A DNA stretch of 64,000 nt from Blasia pusilla (lineage: Eukaryota; Marchantiophyta; Marchantiopsida; Blasiales): positions 13,020,001-13,084,000 of the forward strand of contig CM114274.1 of the NCBI GenBank assembly GCA_050084515.1. Reading direction: 5' to 3'. Both the position numbers and the translations under genes were made by a program. How positions within the stretch are numbered: position 1 is the first letter of the stretch; each line of letters starts with the position of its first letter. Below the pieces are notes generated by a model, which was not told the origin of the DNA, ran no database searches, and worked only from the letters and a program-made list of their open reading frames with translations. This document shows, piece by piece, positions 22,185 to 33,919 of this stretch.

Positions 22185-25100
22185 ACTGAGATAAAGATGT
22201 ATGGACTATTGAAGGTGTATATCTTATATATGACCTTTAATGATAGCAAATATTCAATTATGACATCTAGAAAATTATATGAAACAAACATTCATACAAA
22301 TCCTTTGCTTTATTTTTACCATTACTTATTGCATATGGCATATTTGCTCAATATGATATACTATGGATTTAATTTCAAATTCCGATCATTAAGGATCTCA
22401 TATACAAGCAGTGTGAGGTATTATATTGAAAAAATCTCTTCTATGTGCTTGAACTCATTTCTTACCAAACACCTAAGATTTAAGTGAAGAAAGTGAAAGT
22501 GAGTCAATTATGTCTCCAATACGACAATATATCTCAATCATCAAAAATCTTCATTGCAAGTTTTGCCACCATGACAAGGATCACCTATGAGTAAGGGTTC
22601 GAGGTAAAGGCCATAACAGACACAATGTCACAAACAAACCCCAAAGAGATGTGTTATATATATTCTAAATTGCACATAGCCATCCAAGAAAGAATGAAAT
22701 AAATAGGTAAGACATACTCACAAAGTCATCTTAAAAGGACTCTAATCAACCTCGTCTAAAGGAGTGTGTTCCCTTTGGTCTTGATGGCAATTGTCACAAC
22801 TTTGCCTATCATCGTCGATCAACTCTATCTCTCTTGCGTGGGTTAGCCAACAGCTCTCAGGGGGGGGGGATCACTATATGAAAGGCTCTACATCACCTAT
22901 AACTTTTAGGGTCTAGAACCCCTGACTTATAAGGGACAAACTTTTTTTTCACCCTTATGTACTTTAAAGGAGTCAATTTCAATTTTTGGTACCCCTAAAA
23001 TTCTATAAGTAATGCAATCATTTTAAATAAATAAGGCCTTCAAAGAAAATAAAAGTACCAAGTTAAGTTAACATCCAACATGTTGTCCTTGCACTATGAT
23101 AGAGGGGGATTCAACCCCTAGTGGAGTAAGAAGCTCAATCAGCCAATCTGTCATCCCCTAGCCTACTCCCTCCCACTAACCTACTTACAATTCAACAGTG
23201 TCAAGTGCACTCTGAGCACAATCCACACAAATATTGAATCTAACATGTCTCAAACATACAAAAAAACTCACCAAGATCAACTCACACTCTAAATGTATGT
23301 AGTCAAATCATGTAAGTCAATTGAATCAAGTATATATATTCTATCTTGTATCCCTGATTTCATCGTCAAGTTCACATTAGAAATCACCATTTCAATATCA
23401 ATCCATTGCACGTCTATTGCATCAGAAGTGAACAAGGTTTTGTTGCTACCATGATCGGAAGACTTGTATCAATTACACATGACACGACAAATGCTTCTCT
23501 TCTGTCAAGAAGGAGGTACAGGCATATGCATGTCCATAAATTCCAAGGCCCTAGGACGTCTTGACCAATGCGTATCATTCTTTTGAATCATAAATATAAT
23601 ATGTCCCAACCACTAATCCTTTTTTGCAACTCTTGCCTCTACTACAAGTTGTGTCTCTTTTCCCTTCCTTTTCTTTGACTTTGTTGATCTTGTGGAAGGG
23701 CCAACGTCAATAGTAGATTAAAAAAAAATCTGATATCACTACCAACATCAACTAAACAAGTTGGCCAATTATGATCACGCTCCTTTCCCTTGCCAGTAGT
23801 GTAATATATCTTTTGGGCTATTCGAGTTAGCTTGTCCTTTGACATGAAAGGATTGCAAGATAGCTGATTTACAAGGGTGGATTTATAGATAATCTTGCCC
23901 TCATAAGTAACAGTTAGCACTATTGAAGGGGAAATCGCCATAATAGTCAAGTCAATTGAATATTGCAGTTAAGTGCTCGTTCGAGGCAGGCGCATGGTGG
24001 CTCCGTGGAGATGCACATGCCTGTAGCAGAGCGATAGCAAGGAGAATAAGATTTTTATTGGGCGTATTAGGCTGTAAATATCTCTCTTTCACAACCAAAT
24101 TTGATTTTCCCCACCACCAAATGTGAAAGAAGAGAGAAAGAGAGGTCACATGCTTACCTGAATCAGCCTCAAAACAAGAGTATGAACAATAATAAGCCGA
24201 CCAATGCCAAACAATGGTGAACCAACTTCAAAAATAAGCTGAAACGACAGACATACACGAACGATTCCAGAGAAGCATAGTCTGTCCATCTGTCCGGGGT
24301 TCCAATATTGCAAGATGTAGATCCAATTGAAAAAAAAAATGCCTTGAGCTACTTTACGAGCTGCTTCACAAGTAGGTGTTAGTTACCATAGATCAAAGAA
24401 AGCTTTTCAAGATATTCGCTTTTCCTAAAGATCTCGACAAAGGATTGATCAAAGCTTGCTCGATCGTCAAACCTCCCTACAACCCGTTTGCAACTTACTT
24501 GCAAGCTCCTCTTCCGAGTTACGAGTGTTCCTATTTCCTCGGAAGGTTTTTCCTTAAACCCAAACTAGGTTCAAGTCTACTTGGGAGAAATAATGGGAAA
24601 ACGGTTAAGGAGGGAAACCATTTAAATAAAAACTATGTTTTTCCCTCTAAATTTTATTGCAAAGAACCAAAGAAGTTCCTTCCTAGGGAGGATTATTATT
24701 ATTTTATAAAATTAAATTTGAAATAAATAATTTTGTTGCAACAAATATGTTTTTTTTAGTATTAATCCTATCTTATGTGAATGTCTTCCATGGAAGGAAA
24801 ACTAATATAAAGACCCTATTGTTCTTTTAAGAGCGCCATGGAATAAATTGAACCCTATTGTTCTTCCACGAAACTTAATAAGTCTTCCGAGGGACGCAAT
24901 TAAAAAACCCCTTACTTTGTCTCACGTGATGGGGCATATTTGTGGAAGTGAGACCCCTCAGCAACAACTTCATACTCCTATCTCAAACTAAAAGTCCAAC
25001 TATATCCATCTTATTTCGTGGGTGTTGCTATTGCCAACTTCAATGCCTCTTGCTCCGATTTCCACTAATCTAAGATGCTTTTGACACAAGCACTTGTTCA

Positions 25101-25985
25101 AAAATCTCAACTCAATAACAAAGATCAAATATGAAGAAACCACTAATTTCTTTCATGCATATATTTGATTGAAATAATCCCTCGATTAATGTACTCATTA
25201 TAGACGAATGACCCAATCCCTTGTACGTAGGCACGGGCCTTATCTTCCCACATATCACAAACCAACAGACATCTATAGTATGTACAACTAACAACAAGGC
25301 AAAATTTTTCTTCAATTTCAGTGGAGCTCCAGCAAGTGTAAAACTCAACATTGCATGGTTTGTATATCAAGGCTCAATCAATCACGGCCTCTTACTACAT
25401 ACCGAACTTAACTGCATCCTCCTTTGCCTACTCCCTCAAAATTTTCCCGGATTCAAGTTGCTTGGTGGTGTAATCTTCAATGCAATGAGTGGAAGAAGAG
25501 TATCTCCACTTGTTAGACAATCCATCAACTAGTTAAAATGGCACACCAATTGTTGCTTGAACTATAGCGCTCCGCATGGAGCATATCTTGGTACAAGGTG
25601 ATTCGAGCACGTACACACTTGAAGAGAATCTAGGTGAATATCTTAACTTCCTAACCCTACATACATTGGATGCGACTTACCCCAAAGCATGCCTTGACAT
25701 CCATTGAGGGATGTTAGTCAAGTATATCAATCCCATCCCAAACCTTGTGGTAAGGGAAATTCCTCGCCATTTCCCATCCTAAACCCTTTCCCACTTGCTA
25801 TAAACGAAGCACGAAGAAGGAAACCTCAAGATAAGAAACAAAAGAAAGCTTTGACGTGTTATAAGAGATAAAGATTGACCTATTAGAGGTGAAAGAGCCC
25901 ACAAAACTTCAAAATAGGAAGTAGAAAATGAGGAAGAGCTAAGTAGTTGCAAAAGGGGCGGGGGCGGTTTTCGTGCCCCTACTCT
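22185..25985. other. AT-rich intergenic DNA, no gene recognised
   Basis: There is no recognisable domain. A G-run occurs at about 22860-22869. An unassigned open frame of 116 codons lies at 24376-24726 (+), Lys/Phe/Leu-rich, with no motif I know. Frames at 25112-25532 are open on both strands, also without a recognised family. The stretch is likely old repeat DNA. Confidence 0.5.
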
Positions 25986-27040
25986 CCTTGAACGTCAATC
26001 TTTAGTGTTGCAGAAGCGTGCGTTCAGTAGGTCACGAACTCATCGCCGATCTGCACCCAAACACGCACTCTCGTTAGTCGGGTTTGGGCCAACCGGCGTT
26101 CCAACCCACCGAGTCCTCAACTCGGCGTCTCATCAAGCTCAACCTACCTTAGTTCCTAGCTTCCAAAACATGGCAAGTCCTTCAAGACTTGGAACAGACT
26201 TCCTGGTTAGTCCAGGGATCTGAAACGGCACTTGCGCGCCTAGCGATCCCAACTGTTCAACGGTCCTCGGGTGAGTTACGAACCGAGACCCAAGTAATTG
26301 AGTCGCGGCGTGAAATCCAAGAGGGATGTCTAAAATCCCCTCAATGGACTTGGTGCAGGTTTTCCAACCCAACGCCCAAACTCGCGTTCCGTTCCATGTC
26401 CTTGAGCCGCCCCGCGACGCCCAAAGTGGGGTTTGGGTTCCAAGCACTCTAGGAGACCTTCCCCCTTACTAGTACTTCTGGGGTTCTCCAATAACCCCTT
26501 CCCTTTGGGAAAAGAGGGTCGGGCCCTTCATTGTGGCCCTCAACCCGACTCCACTTACAGTCGTTTTCGGGTTGTATCTCGGCCGCTGCTTATGCGTTTG
26601 CAGCGATCTTTGGTGCGTTTGGACCGGCTCTCCATAAGCTTTCCAACGCACCCTTATTCGCTCCAAACGCATCTTGGCGCTAAACGTTATGGCCATAAAT
26701 ACAGTCGGAAACTCTCAAACGCTAGTGGCGTTCCAATTCCGGATCTTCCTTTTGGCAACCCACTTCCTAGACTCGACTTCTTTCAAGTCTCATTCCGCGT
26801 TTGGTCCAGGTTTCTCAGTCGCAACCATAACACTTGATATGCGACTCCTCGCTCGCGTCTCGTCTCTTGTCTCCTCTTTGAGACAACTCCAACGCGCAAA
26901 CCATCTTAGCGTGAGCCCGCTAATGTTCCGATGTTCCGCTTGGCACTTGTTTGGTCATGAGGGTCGCAACAGCGATGGTGATTTGAGGTTTGGGGGGAAG
27001 GGGGGAGGGGAGGAGAATGGAGGCTTTCTGAAATTTTAAA
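25986..27040. other. GC-richer island of unknown nature
   Basis: Composition rises sharply relative to both flanks, with frequent CpG and open frames on both strands, the longest 26433-26837 (+, 134 codons). The translated sequences are Ser/Arg/Pro-rich and match no family I recognise. Protein-like codon use is not obvious. It could be the leader of another retroelement or a decayed gene. Confidence 0.3.
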
Positions 27041-27698
27041 GTTCTTGCCAAATTTTGTGTGGATAATTAGTGAATTTAGTGGGAGTTTGCTATGAGTTAT
27101 AAGTTTGTGAGTTAAGTGTAAGAGTGTTGGATGTATACTACAAGTGCATCCTCAATATCACATAAGTTGATTTACTTGCAAGTGCTTGTGAGTTTTGTGT
27201 GAGTATGTTTCACGTTCTTTGTAAGTTCTCTTTGCGTGCTTTAGAAGTAGAGTGTGGTTTATTGGAAAGTACATGGGCTTGTATAAATTTAAGACTCCAA
27301 TTTATGTGTTACTTACTTAAGTAAGTATTTTTTTATTACCATTGTGATATCCTTCTCGATATTTTTCTCAACTATCGATCTCCACTTGCATCTTGTTAAT
27401 TTTCAATCTTATCATGAGGATGGTCTTTATATGTTTTGTCATGTGTATTGTCGCCGAACAATGGATATTCGTGTTGAGTATGCAACAAAGATGGAGGATA
27501 GTCCCAAGAGGTTGAGGATGACATGCTAAGAACTAAGGTAATATGGGTGTGCAAGTTACCCCGTGTTTTGTGCTTATTTGGGGTATAATGAGGAATTGAT
27601 CATTCCAAGTATAGTTGGGACCATCTAATTTTGGAAAGTGGCCCTTGACCTAATATCATTTGTTATGGTTGGGAGGTAACCTATATGCATGGTTACCA

Positions 27699-27700
<2 letters not shown>

Positions 27701-27781
<81 letters not shown>
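27701..27781. repeat. (GA)n microsatellite
   Basis: About 40 uninterrupted GA units. Any open frame through it (poly Arg-Glu) is a by-product of the repeat. Confidence 0.98.
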
Positions 27782-27782
<1 letters not shown>

Positions 27783-28227
27783 ATATGTGATGGCAAATTT
27801 TGGGGTAAGTCTATGAAAAGGTTTATCTTAACTTTTTTTGAAGGTAAACTTAATAGATTAATGATGTCCTAGGATACGTTGAACGTATAGTGTGTTTTGC
27901 AAATTCATGAGCGTTTGACACAACATATGTATTGAGGAGTTAATAATGTGTTTAGGAAGTGGAGGCATACCTAGCATCTCCCTCTCATCCAAGGGATTTC
28001 ACATTCCACCCAAAATTCTACCATTGTCCTTTACAGTGATTCCCATAACTACAATGAGGGAGCAATTGGTCGAGGTTATAACTCAACTTGGACCACATAC
28101 GAATGGATTGGGGTTCGTGGCCACACACATGTGGCTATGTTGATTTTGGATCTTGTTACAACTCTAGCAAAAACTAAGATGATGAAGTTCCAAAGGCATA
28201 ATATAAGGCATATATATAAGAGGTGTA

Positions 28228-28574
28228 TGTTGTGCGCATATTCATTGCTACACAATCCACATCGTTGGTCACATCTATACACCACACATCATTGATCTTC
28301 CCCAATATACCGGTAGATCCACACAAACCAAACAAACTTACACATATACACCGAGAACCCACAACAAAATCAAGAGTAGTAAAAATGGCTTACCTGGCCT
28401 AAAACTTCACTCATGAATCTACATGGGCATATCGAACCACATCCACCCTCCGCTATGAGGGAATCCGGACATTAGCACCCTAACTCCTATACATCCACAC
28501 AAGTCTATGCAAGAGAGGCGCTCCTAAGGGTCAACATGAGAAAGATGGCTTGGGAAAGCCATCTTCCTCACTCT

Positions 28575-28647
<73 letters not shown>

Positions 28648-28771
28648 AAGTAGCCCTACCAACGATAACCTGCGTGCATAAGTTGTCGAGTGACTGTTGA
28701 CTCGGTTAGTGGATCACCTGATGGAATAAAACCAAAATAGGGAAATTTCCATACAAGACGTTTCCGACACA
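28228..28771 (-). mobile_element. Family-1 solo LTR with CT expansion
   Basis: Read on the minus strand it starts near 28771 with a TGTGTCGG terminus and ends ...tgcgcacaaca near 28228. It retains the AGATGGCTT hairpin (28545-28563), the block before 'tactact' and the terminal segment missing from LTRs attached to internal sequence. A CT run of about 70 bp (28577-28646) occupies the TATA/hairpin interval. No internal sequence is attached. I could not identify a target-site duplication. Confidence 0.75.
28577..28646. repeat. (CT)n microsatellite inside LTR
   Basis: An uninterrupted CT tract lies within the family-1 solo LTR, replacing the interval where other copies have the TATATAAG box. Expansion has probably destroyed this LTR promoter. 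Confidence 0.95.
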
Positions 28772-29017
28772 ACGAACCTGTTTATATCGTCGATGCGATA
28801 GAACCCTACCTACGTCGAAATAACATGTGACATGTATGTCAATGAGTTATGTTTGGACAAACCAAACCCCCATCTATCAATAGATGTTCCAAATACCCAC
28901 CCAAGGAGAATTTTGGAATTGAGGGGTTATGTTCAGTAAGCGCATGTAAATGATGATCATCCTCATCACTCTTATCATCATTGCTAATAATTGTACACAA
29001 CTTGTCGTAATAACACT

Positions 29018-29219
29018 TGTCGTGCGTATACACATCGCTACACAACATACATCACTATCACCAAACACACACACAAACATGCACGATCCCATGATAACTC
29101 ATGCCATCAAAACATCGAGACGATAGGTACCAAAATGTCTCCAATTAAATGAAGTAGATCAGACACAGTCTTTCCATGGTGCACAAAAATCTTTCTTTCT
29201 TTCTTTTTCTTTTTTTCTT

Positions 29220-29255
<36 letters not shown>
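29018..29255 (-). mobile_element. Family-2 LTR, left part (split by 5S-LINE insertion)
   Basis: It begins TGTCGTGCGTATACACATCG at 29018, the reverse complement of a family LTR terminus, and runs through the 'ccatggtgcacaaaaa' block into a CT-rich tract at 29192-29255. The matching right part resumes at 32354, after a 3.1-kb insertion. Confidence 0.75.
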
Positions 29256-29259
<4 letters not shown>

Positions 29260-29372
29260 TGGTCATACTAGGGCTACTATACCTGATCCCATCAGATATT
29301 TGCAGTTAAGCGTCCTTGGGCCAAAATAGTACTGGGATGGGTGACCTCCCGAGAAGTCCCGGCGTTGCATCC
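29256..29372 (+). pseudogene. 5S rRNA-derived sequence at the 5' end of a LINE insertion
   Basis: These 117 bp match plant 5S rRNA along nearly the full length. The 5' end reads gatgtggtcatac, followed by 'gatcccatcag', 'gcagttaagcg', 'cttgggc' and 'agtactgggatgggtgacc', ending at 'gttgcatcc'. The internal promoter region (A box, intermediate element, C box) is well preserved, with scattered differences elsewhere. There is no T-run terminator directly after it; an A-rich junction leads into LINE sequence. I infer a retrocopied 5S rRNA joined by template switching rather than a functional 5S gene. Confidence 0.88.
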
Positions 29373-32349
29373 AATGAAGAAAAAAAAGGGAAAGTGGATG
29401 AGGAACTCTACACTCACAATGGGAAGATCATAGTAGATGCGATAGACATTGGAAGATCAGATCATTCATTAGTTTGGACAAAGTTGTAGAAAAGGCTAAA
29501 ATGCTCGACCAAGCCAGTGAAGAGAGTGATCAAGAAATGGAGGATAGAGGACCTCCAAGACGAGGGTAACAAGAAGGTGTACATTAGCAAGCTGGAAGAA
29601 AATCTCTTGGTATTTGACACTTTCATTGAATCTACCGTCAAGACCTTTGGGTTCATAAGAAAAATTATGGACATGGTGCTGGCATGATGGGAACGTGAAG
29701 TAACAAATGCCACCGAGATTGCTATCGGCAGGAAATTGATAATATGTTGAAGAGCCCTCAAATGGTGGTCCTTGGAAGTCAAGGCGGCCATTGCCAAACG
29801 AACGGAAGCGTATGTAACAAGTGCCAAAGCAAAGGACGATGCATCCTTGTGAGCTGAGTATGTGGCCCTACGCAAGGGAACCCGTCTTCTCGTGCACATG
29901 CACAAGAAGAATTTGAACCAAGCAACATACTCATCCACCAATGAGAATTTCATTGAGAATCATAAAAAGTTATGGATGGAAGTGCAGAAATTGAGCAAGG
30001 CCATGGGCAAAAATGACGTAAAGGCCTTGAAGAGAAAAGAGGGTGGAATGGTGACCACGGCTAACCAGATCCGACATGTGTTGGAAGACCATTACAAGAA
30101 GTTAGGCAGGAAGTCCGCTCGGACATCCCTTGAAGAGCATAACTTCGAGAGGGTGGTGGAGGATTTTGTTAAGATACAACAGGAGAAGGTAGATGATGAG
30201 GTGGAGTTGGGCAACCCATATAACAATTGGTTCTCCCTGGCTAAGGTAGGAGCAGCGATCAAAGAACTTGTGAACCAAAAAGCAAGCGGTGGTGATGAGC
30301 TTGTGAATGAGCTGTTGAAGTATGGCTATGCTGCTATGGCTCATTCTCTTGTGAGTCTCTTCAACCTGGTCTGGCGGGCAAGAGTTATCCCACAAAGGTG
30401 GCGGGTGGGAGTCATCTTGAACCTCTTCAAGAAGGGTGAGCGAGAAGACCCTAGAAACTACAGGGGTATTACATTGCCGAGTGAAGTTGGGAAGCTCCTC
30501 TGCCATATACTCAACAATAGGATCTCCGTGTACTTGGAGGAGACTTTTGTCATCAAGGAAGGCCGCGCTGGCTTCCGGCAAGCCTGAGGATGCGTGGATC
30601 AAATCTTCACCTTCAGTCAGATTATCCATGGTATGAAAAAAGAGGGAAAACCCACCTATTGCTTCTTCTTGGACCTCAAGAAGGCATATGACACTATATG
30701 GCGTGATGGGCTATTTTATAGCTTGTGGAAGGAGGGGCTAAGAGGGAAAATATGGAAGGTGGTGGAGAAGATGTACCAGAACACAATGAGTATAGTTCTA
30801 GTGAATGGCTAAAAGAGTGGGACATTCAACATCAAGCAAGCAGTTGCTCAAGGATGCCCGCTCTATCCCACCCTCTTCAACATTTTCATGATTTCCCTAT
30901 TGGAAGAAATGGAGGATAGTGGACTAAGCATACGGTTGGGCAATAGCTTTGTTGTTGCCCTCATGTTTGCTCATGACTTTGGTGGCCTCGAGGAAACAGG
31001 AGAGAAACTCCAAGAGATGATCTCCCTGAACAAAATCTGGTGTGACATGTGGGGCATGGAGGCAAATATACTGAAGTGCGGTGTGATGATTTTCAATGGC
31101 AAGGAGGAGGACCAAGACCAAAAATGGTACTAGGGCGAACAAGAGATTCCCCGTGTGGCTACATACACCTATCTGGGCATAGAATTCTCAAAAGATTGTA
31201 TGTGGGATGCACATATTAAGAAGACTACTAAGAAAGGCCACAAGAAGGTGAACGGTCTGTCCAGATTCCTACACTACCGCAAGATCACATTAGAAGTAAA
31301 GCGCTCTGTCACTTTGCATACTATCCGGCCCTTGTTGGAATATGGGGCAGAAGTATGGGATGCCAACACCAAACAAAGGGATAGGCTTGAAGCTCTGTAG
31401 TTGTAGGCGTTTCGGGGTATGATGTAAACTTCCTCACGAACAACCCGAGTTGGTGTGAGATCATATCTTGGTGTGGAACCCTTGGAGGATAGACATGACA
31501 TCGCCAAGTTGAAATGGGGGAGGCAGCTGAAGACAATGGACTCCCATCGCTATCCTAAAGAGGTGATGGGGAAGACATGGACCCAAAAGAGACACGTAAA
31601 GCAAGCCAAATCTTGGACGAAAAAGGTTCAAGAGATTGTGCAAGCATCCAAGCTCCCAACAGGGCCTGAACTGTGGGAGCAAGATGAGAAAGCATTCGTG
31701 GATACCATAACCAAAGCAATAGGCAAACACTCACAACAAAACAACATGGAGGAAGCCATGAAAATGTATGACCTCTCTCTATTGACGATATATCTTGAGA
31801 AGGCAGAAATGAAGAACTATTTGCGGGGAACCCCTTGCTTGGGAACCCGACTCAAGTTCAAGTTCAGAATGGGGGAAATCCCCTTGAACCATAAGAAAAG
31901 CAGGATGGGAACACAACTAAATTCTTGCGCCTTGTGTGACGATGGGGATGAAACCTCTAGTTATCATTTGGTCTCTTGCGCAAAATTCACAACACACAGA
32001 GCAAGAGCATATGATGATATTGCTAAGCTGATAATACCCGAATTGTTCAACACATTCAATAGCCTTGATTCATTTCCCAAAGCAACTGCATTGGTAAGTA
32101 ATGTCTATTGGGGATCCCAATTAGGTAAAGTAGATGGTGTGGTGAAGAGTTTCTTGGTTGACACCTGGAATCTCCGCACAAACACGTTGTTTGGTCAGCA
32201 CTCACACTATATGAGAGTGTCTCCCTCCTCTCATATGGTTCCTTCTTCACTTGCTTCTCTCTCTACATCCATCCTAGTCTCAAGCACCGTCCAACCAAGG
32301 CGCGGGGTCTATGGTCGCAAGGCTACGACAGACACTACTTAATGAGTAC

Positions 32350-32352
<3 letters not shown>
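29373..32352 (+). mobile_element. 5'-truncated LINE retrotransposon
   Basis: It starts within the endonuclease domain, where Arg-Ser-Asp-His-Ser (the SDH motif) is encoded near 29455-29475, and continues through reverse transcriptase (about 29960-31130) to a C-terminal Cys/His motif (C-x2-C...H...C, about 31927-31985). Stops at about 30585, 30810 and 31131 and further breaks near 31398-31430 divide ORF2. The RT active site reads Phe-Ala-His-Asp near 30967-30978 instead of Phe-Ala-Asp-Asp, so the enzyme is dead. The 3' end is ...ttaatgagtaca with no poly(A), directly followed by the CT tract of the host LTR. Confidence 0.9.
29862..32342 (+). pseudogene. LINE ORF2 reverse transcriptase relic
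   Basis: The pieces read in order: 29862-30587 (RT fingers, including Arg-Asn-Tyr-Arg-Gly-Ile near 30448), 30594-30812 (Phe-Leu-Asp-Leu-Lys-Lys-Ala-Tyr-Asp near 30670), 30830-31131 (Ala-Gln-Gly-Cys-Pro-Leu near 30850 and the mutated catalytic site), 31155-31400, and 31455-32342 (C-terminal domain with the zinc-knuckle-like C-x2-C-x8-H motif). The pieces are separated by stops and at least one frame change. In an intact element this protein nicks DNA and primes reverse transcription. Confidence 0.88.

Positions 32353-32353
<1 letters not shown>

Positions 32354-32431
<78 letters not shown>
32354..32431. repeat. (CT)n microsatellite
   Basis: About 39 CT units directly follow the LINE 3' end. 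Together with the CT-rich tract before the 5S sequence (29192-29255), it is the pre-existing CT tract of the family-2 LTR, interrupted by the LINE and probably expanded. Confidence 0.95.
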
Positions 32432-32434
<3 letters not shown>

Positions 32435-33004
32435 AAACCAAACCCACTCTCCTAATGAGAGGCTTGAGTTACACATACAAGGCAGGGAGGACTATAGCTT
32501 CGTCGCCTCATACCAAGGGGTTCAACAAAGAGAGAATGAGCTCTCAAGCTCTCTCTTGGTGGTATATCCTCTCCCCTTTCCCAAGCTCTCTTCATGGTAA
32601 CCTATACTTGTAGGTCATCTCCTTGGCTCTTAATTTTTTGTAGTGTATTAAGGGCCACTTCCCAAAGTGTAAAGCCAACTACGCCGAATATGGGAACTAA
32701 CTTAAAATAGTAACCGTATAGATTTCTTAATGACCATTAATGCTTTTGCCATAGTTTTGGTATTACATCAAAACAGTTTCAAACTATGGTTACATCATTT
32801 TTTTCGATTGCACTTAAAATATCTATTCTTGTTCATCCCTTGATTGGTGATATATATTGCTCCAAATGAGCCAAAATGAAGGAGAAAATTGCTTGCTCAA
32901 GTTACATGTGGTCTCAGCGGGTCATCCTCAACCTCTTGAGGCTTTCCTCCCCTATCCACGAAGGCTCTACTAGATCTCGCTGATCTATCCTAAAAGACGT
33001 GACA
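32432..33004 (-). mobile_element. Family-2 LTR, right part
   Basis: It continues the LTR split at 29255, with the 'gtcaaaccaaacccactctcct' start, the 'agagagaatgagctctcaagc' block, the 'gctccaaatgagcc' block and the terminal ...agacgtgaca. About 145 bp (near 32717-32862) is extra compared with the copy at 4366-4876. That insert contains a short inverted repeat around 'ccatagttttg...caaactatgg'. Confidence 0.7.
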
Positions 33005-33770
33005 TACTATACAATGATATGGAGGGAGAGGCATGGATGTGGGAGATGTCGAAAACCAAGAAATATATTTCAATGATTTGGAGATCCATTCTAAAATGGA
33101 ATTTTGCAGATATTGGCAATCCTACGTGAGAGATAGCCGATGGACTATAAGTCTCACGGTTGGGGTGATCCATCACGATACCAAAGGGGATAATTAGTAC
33201 TTGCCTTATGAGGTGCTTTAGTGACCTGGCATGTTTTGTTGTTTTTTTTTATATATCCTTATCACTTAAAATACTTAGTCTAATATTATTTTTGGCATGA
33301 TTTATATTAATCTATATCATAATTGGAGAGTGCATTTTCTGCAAACACCACTTTGCTTGACATTACAAGCGGGCAACAAGAAAATGTTTCCCTCTCTATA
33401 GCCTCAGGAAAAAACTTTTGTGTGCAATATAATTAATCCCTTCACTAGTATGTAGTATTCACTTGGAGCGAGAATGACAAACCTCAATAAATACGCATGA
33501 TGGAAAACCCATCAGAAAAACAAGGGGGAGACTCAAAGAGTCAAGTATCCAAAGGCCACAATCGGTCTTGTAAAAAAAGAAGAGGATATTCCTATTTGGA
33601 ACCCACAATCTATATTATTATTGGAGAATGCCTTTATAAAAGATGCTTTTACAACTCTTATCTTTTTGACCTAACGATGGATGGATGATGGTGTTTGTTG
33701 AGATTGGTATGTCCGCTAGAATCCGACCCAAAATAACTCAACAGAAACTCAAACCCGACAAAGCCAACCC
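33005..33770. other. Intergenic DNA upstream of RPL4
   Basis: Nothing recognisable up to about 33700, with AT-rich runs near 33240-33260. Composition becomes GC-rich from about 33770 as the RPL4 promoter begins. Confidence 0.5.
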
Positions 33771-33877
33771 CGGTGAGAGACCTCGGAACCCGAGTTACCC
33801 TACTATGTAACAAAGCAAGCCCGGGCGGGCCCTCCCTCTCCATCCGGGTCCTTCAGGGAGAGAGGTTCCGAGAGGAG

Positions 33878-33919
33878 TTAGGGTTTGGTCTCCGGGTCCC
33901 TCCCGCGAGAGTTAGGGTT
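33878..33919 (+). promoter_or_regulatory. Telo-box pair upstream of RPL4
   Basis: TTAGGGTTT at 33878-33886 and TTAGGGTT at 33912-33919 are reverse complements of the AAACCCTAA telo-box, an element commonly found near the start of plant ribosomal-protein genes. They lie about 245-285 bp upstream of the ATG. Transcription probably starts between here and 34100. Confidence 0.65.

Noticed and set aside
27660-27872. Arg-Glu-rich frame
   Set aside because: It is a by-product of the GA microsatellite.
29256-29372. Functional 5S rRNA gene
   Set aside because: It has scattered changes, no T-run terminator at the 3' end and is fused to a truncated LINE; a retrocopy fits better.
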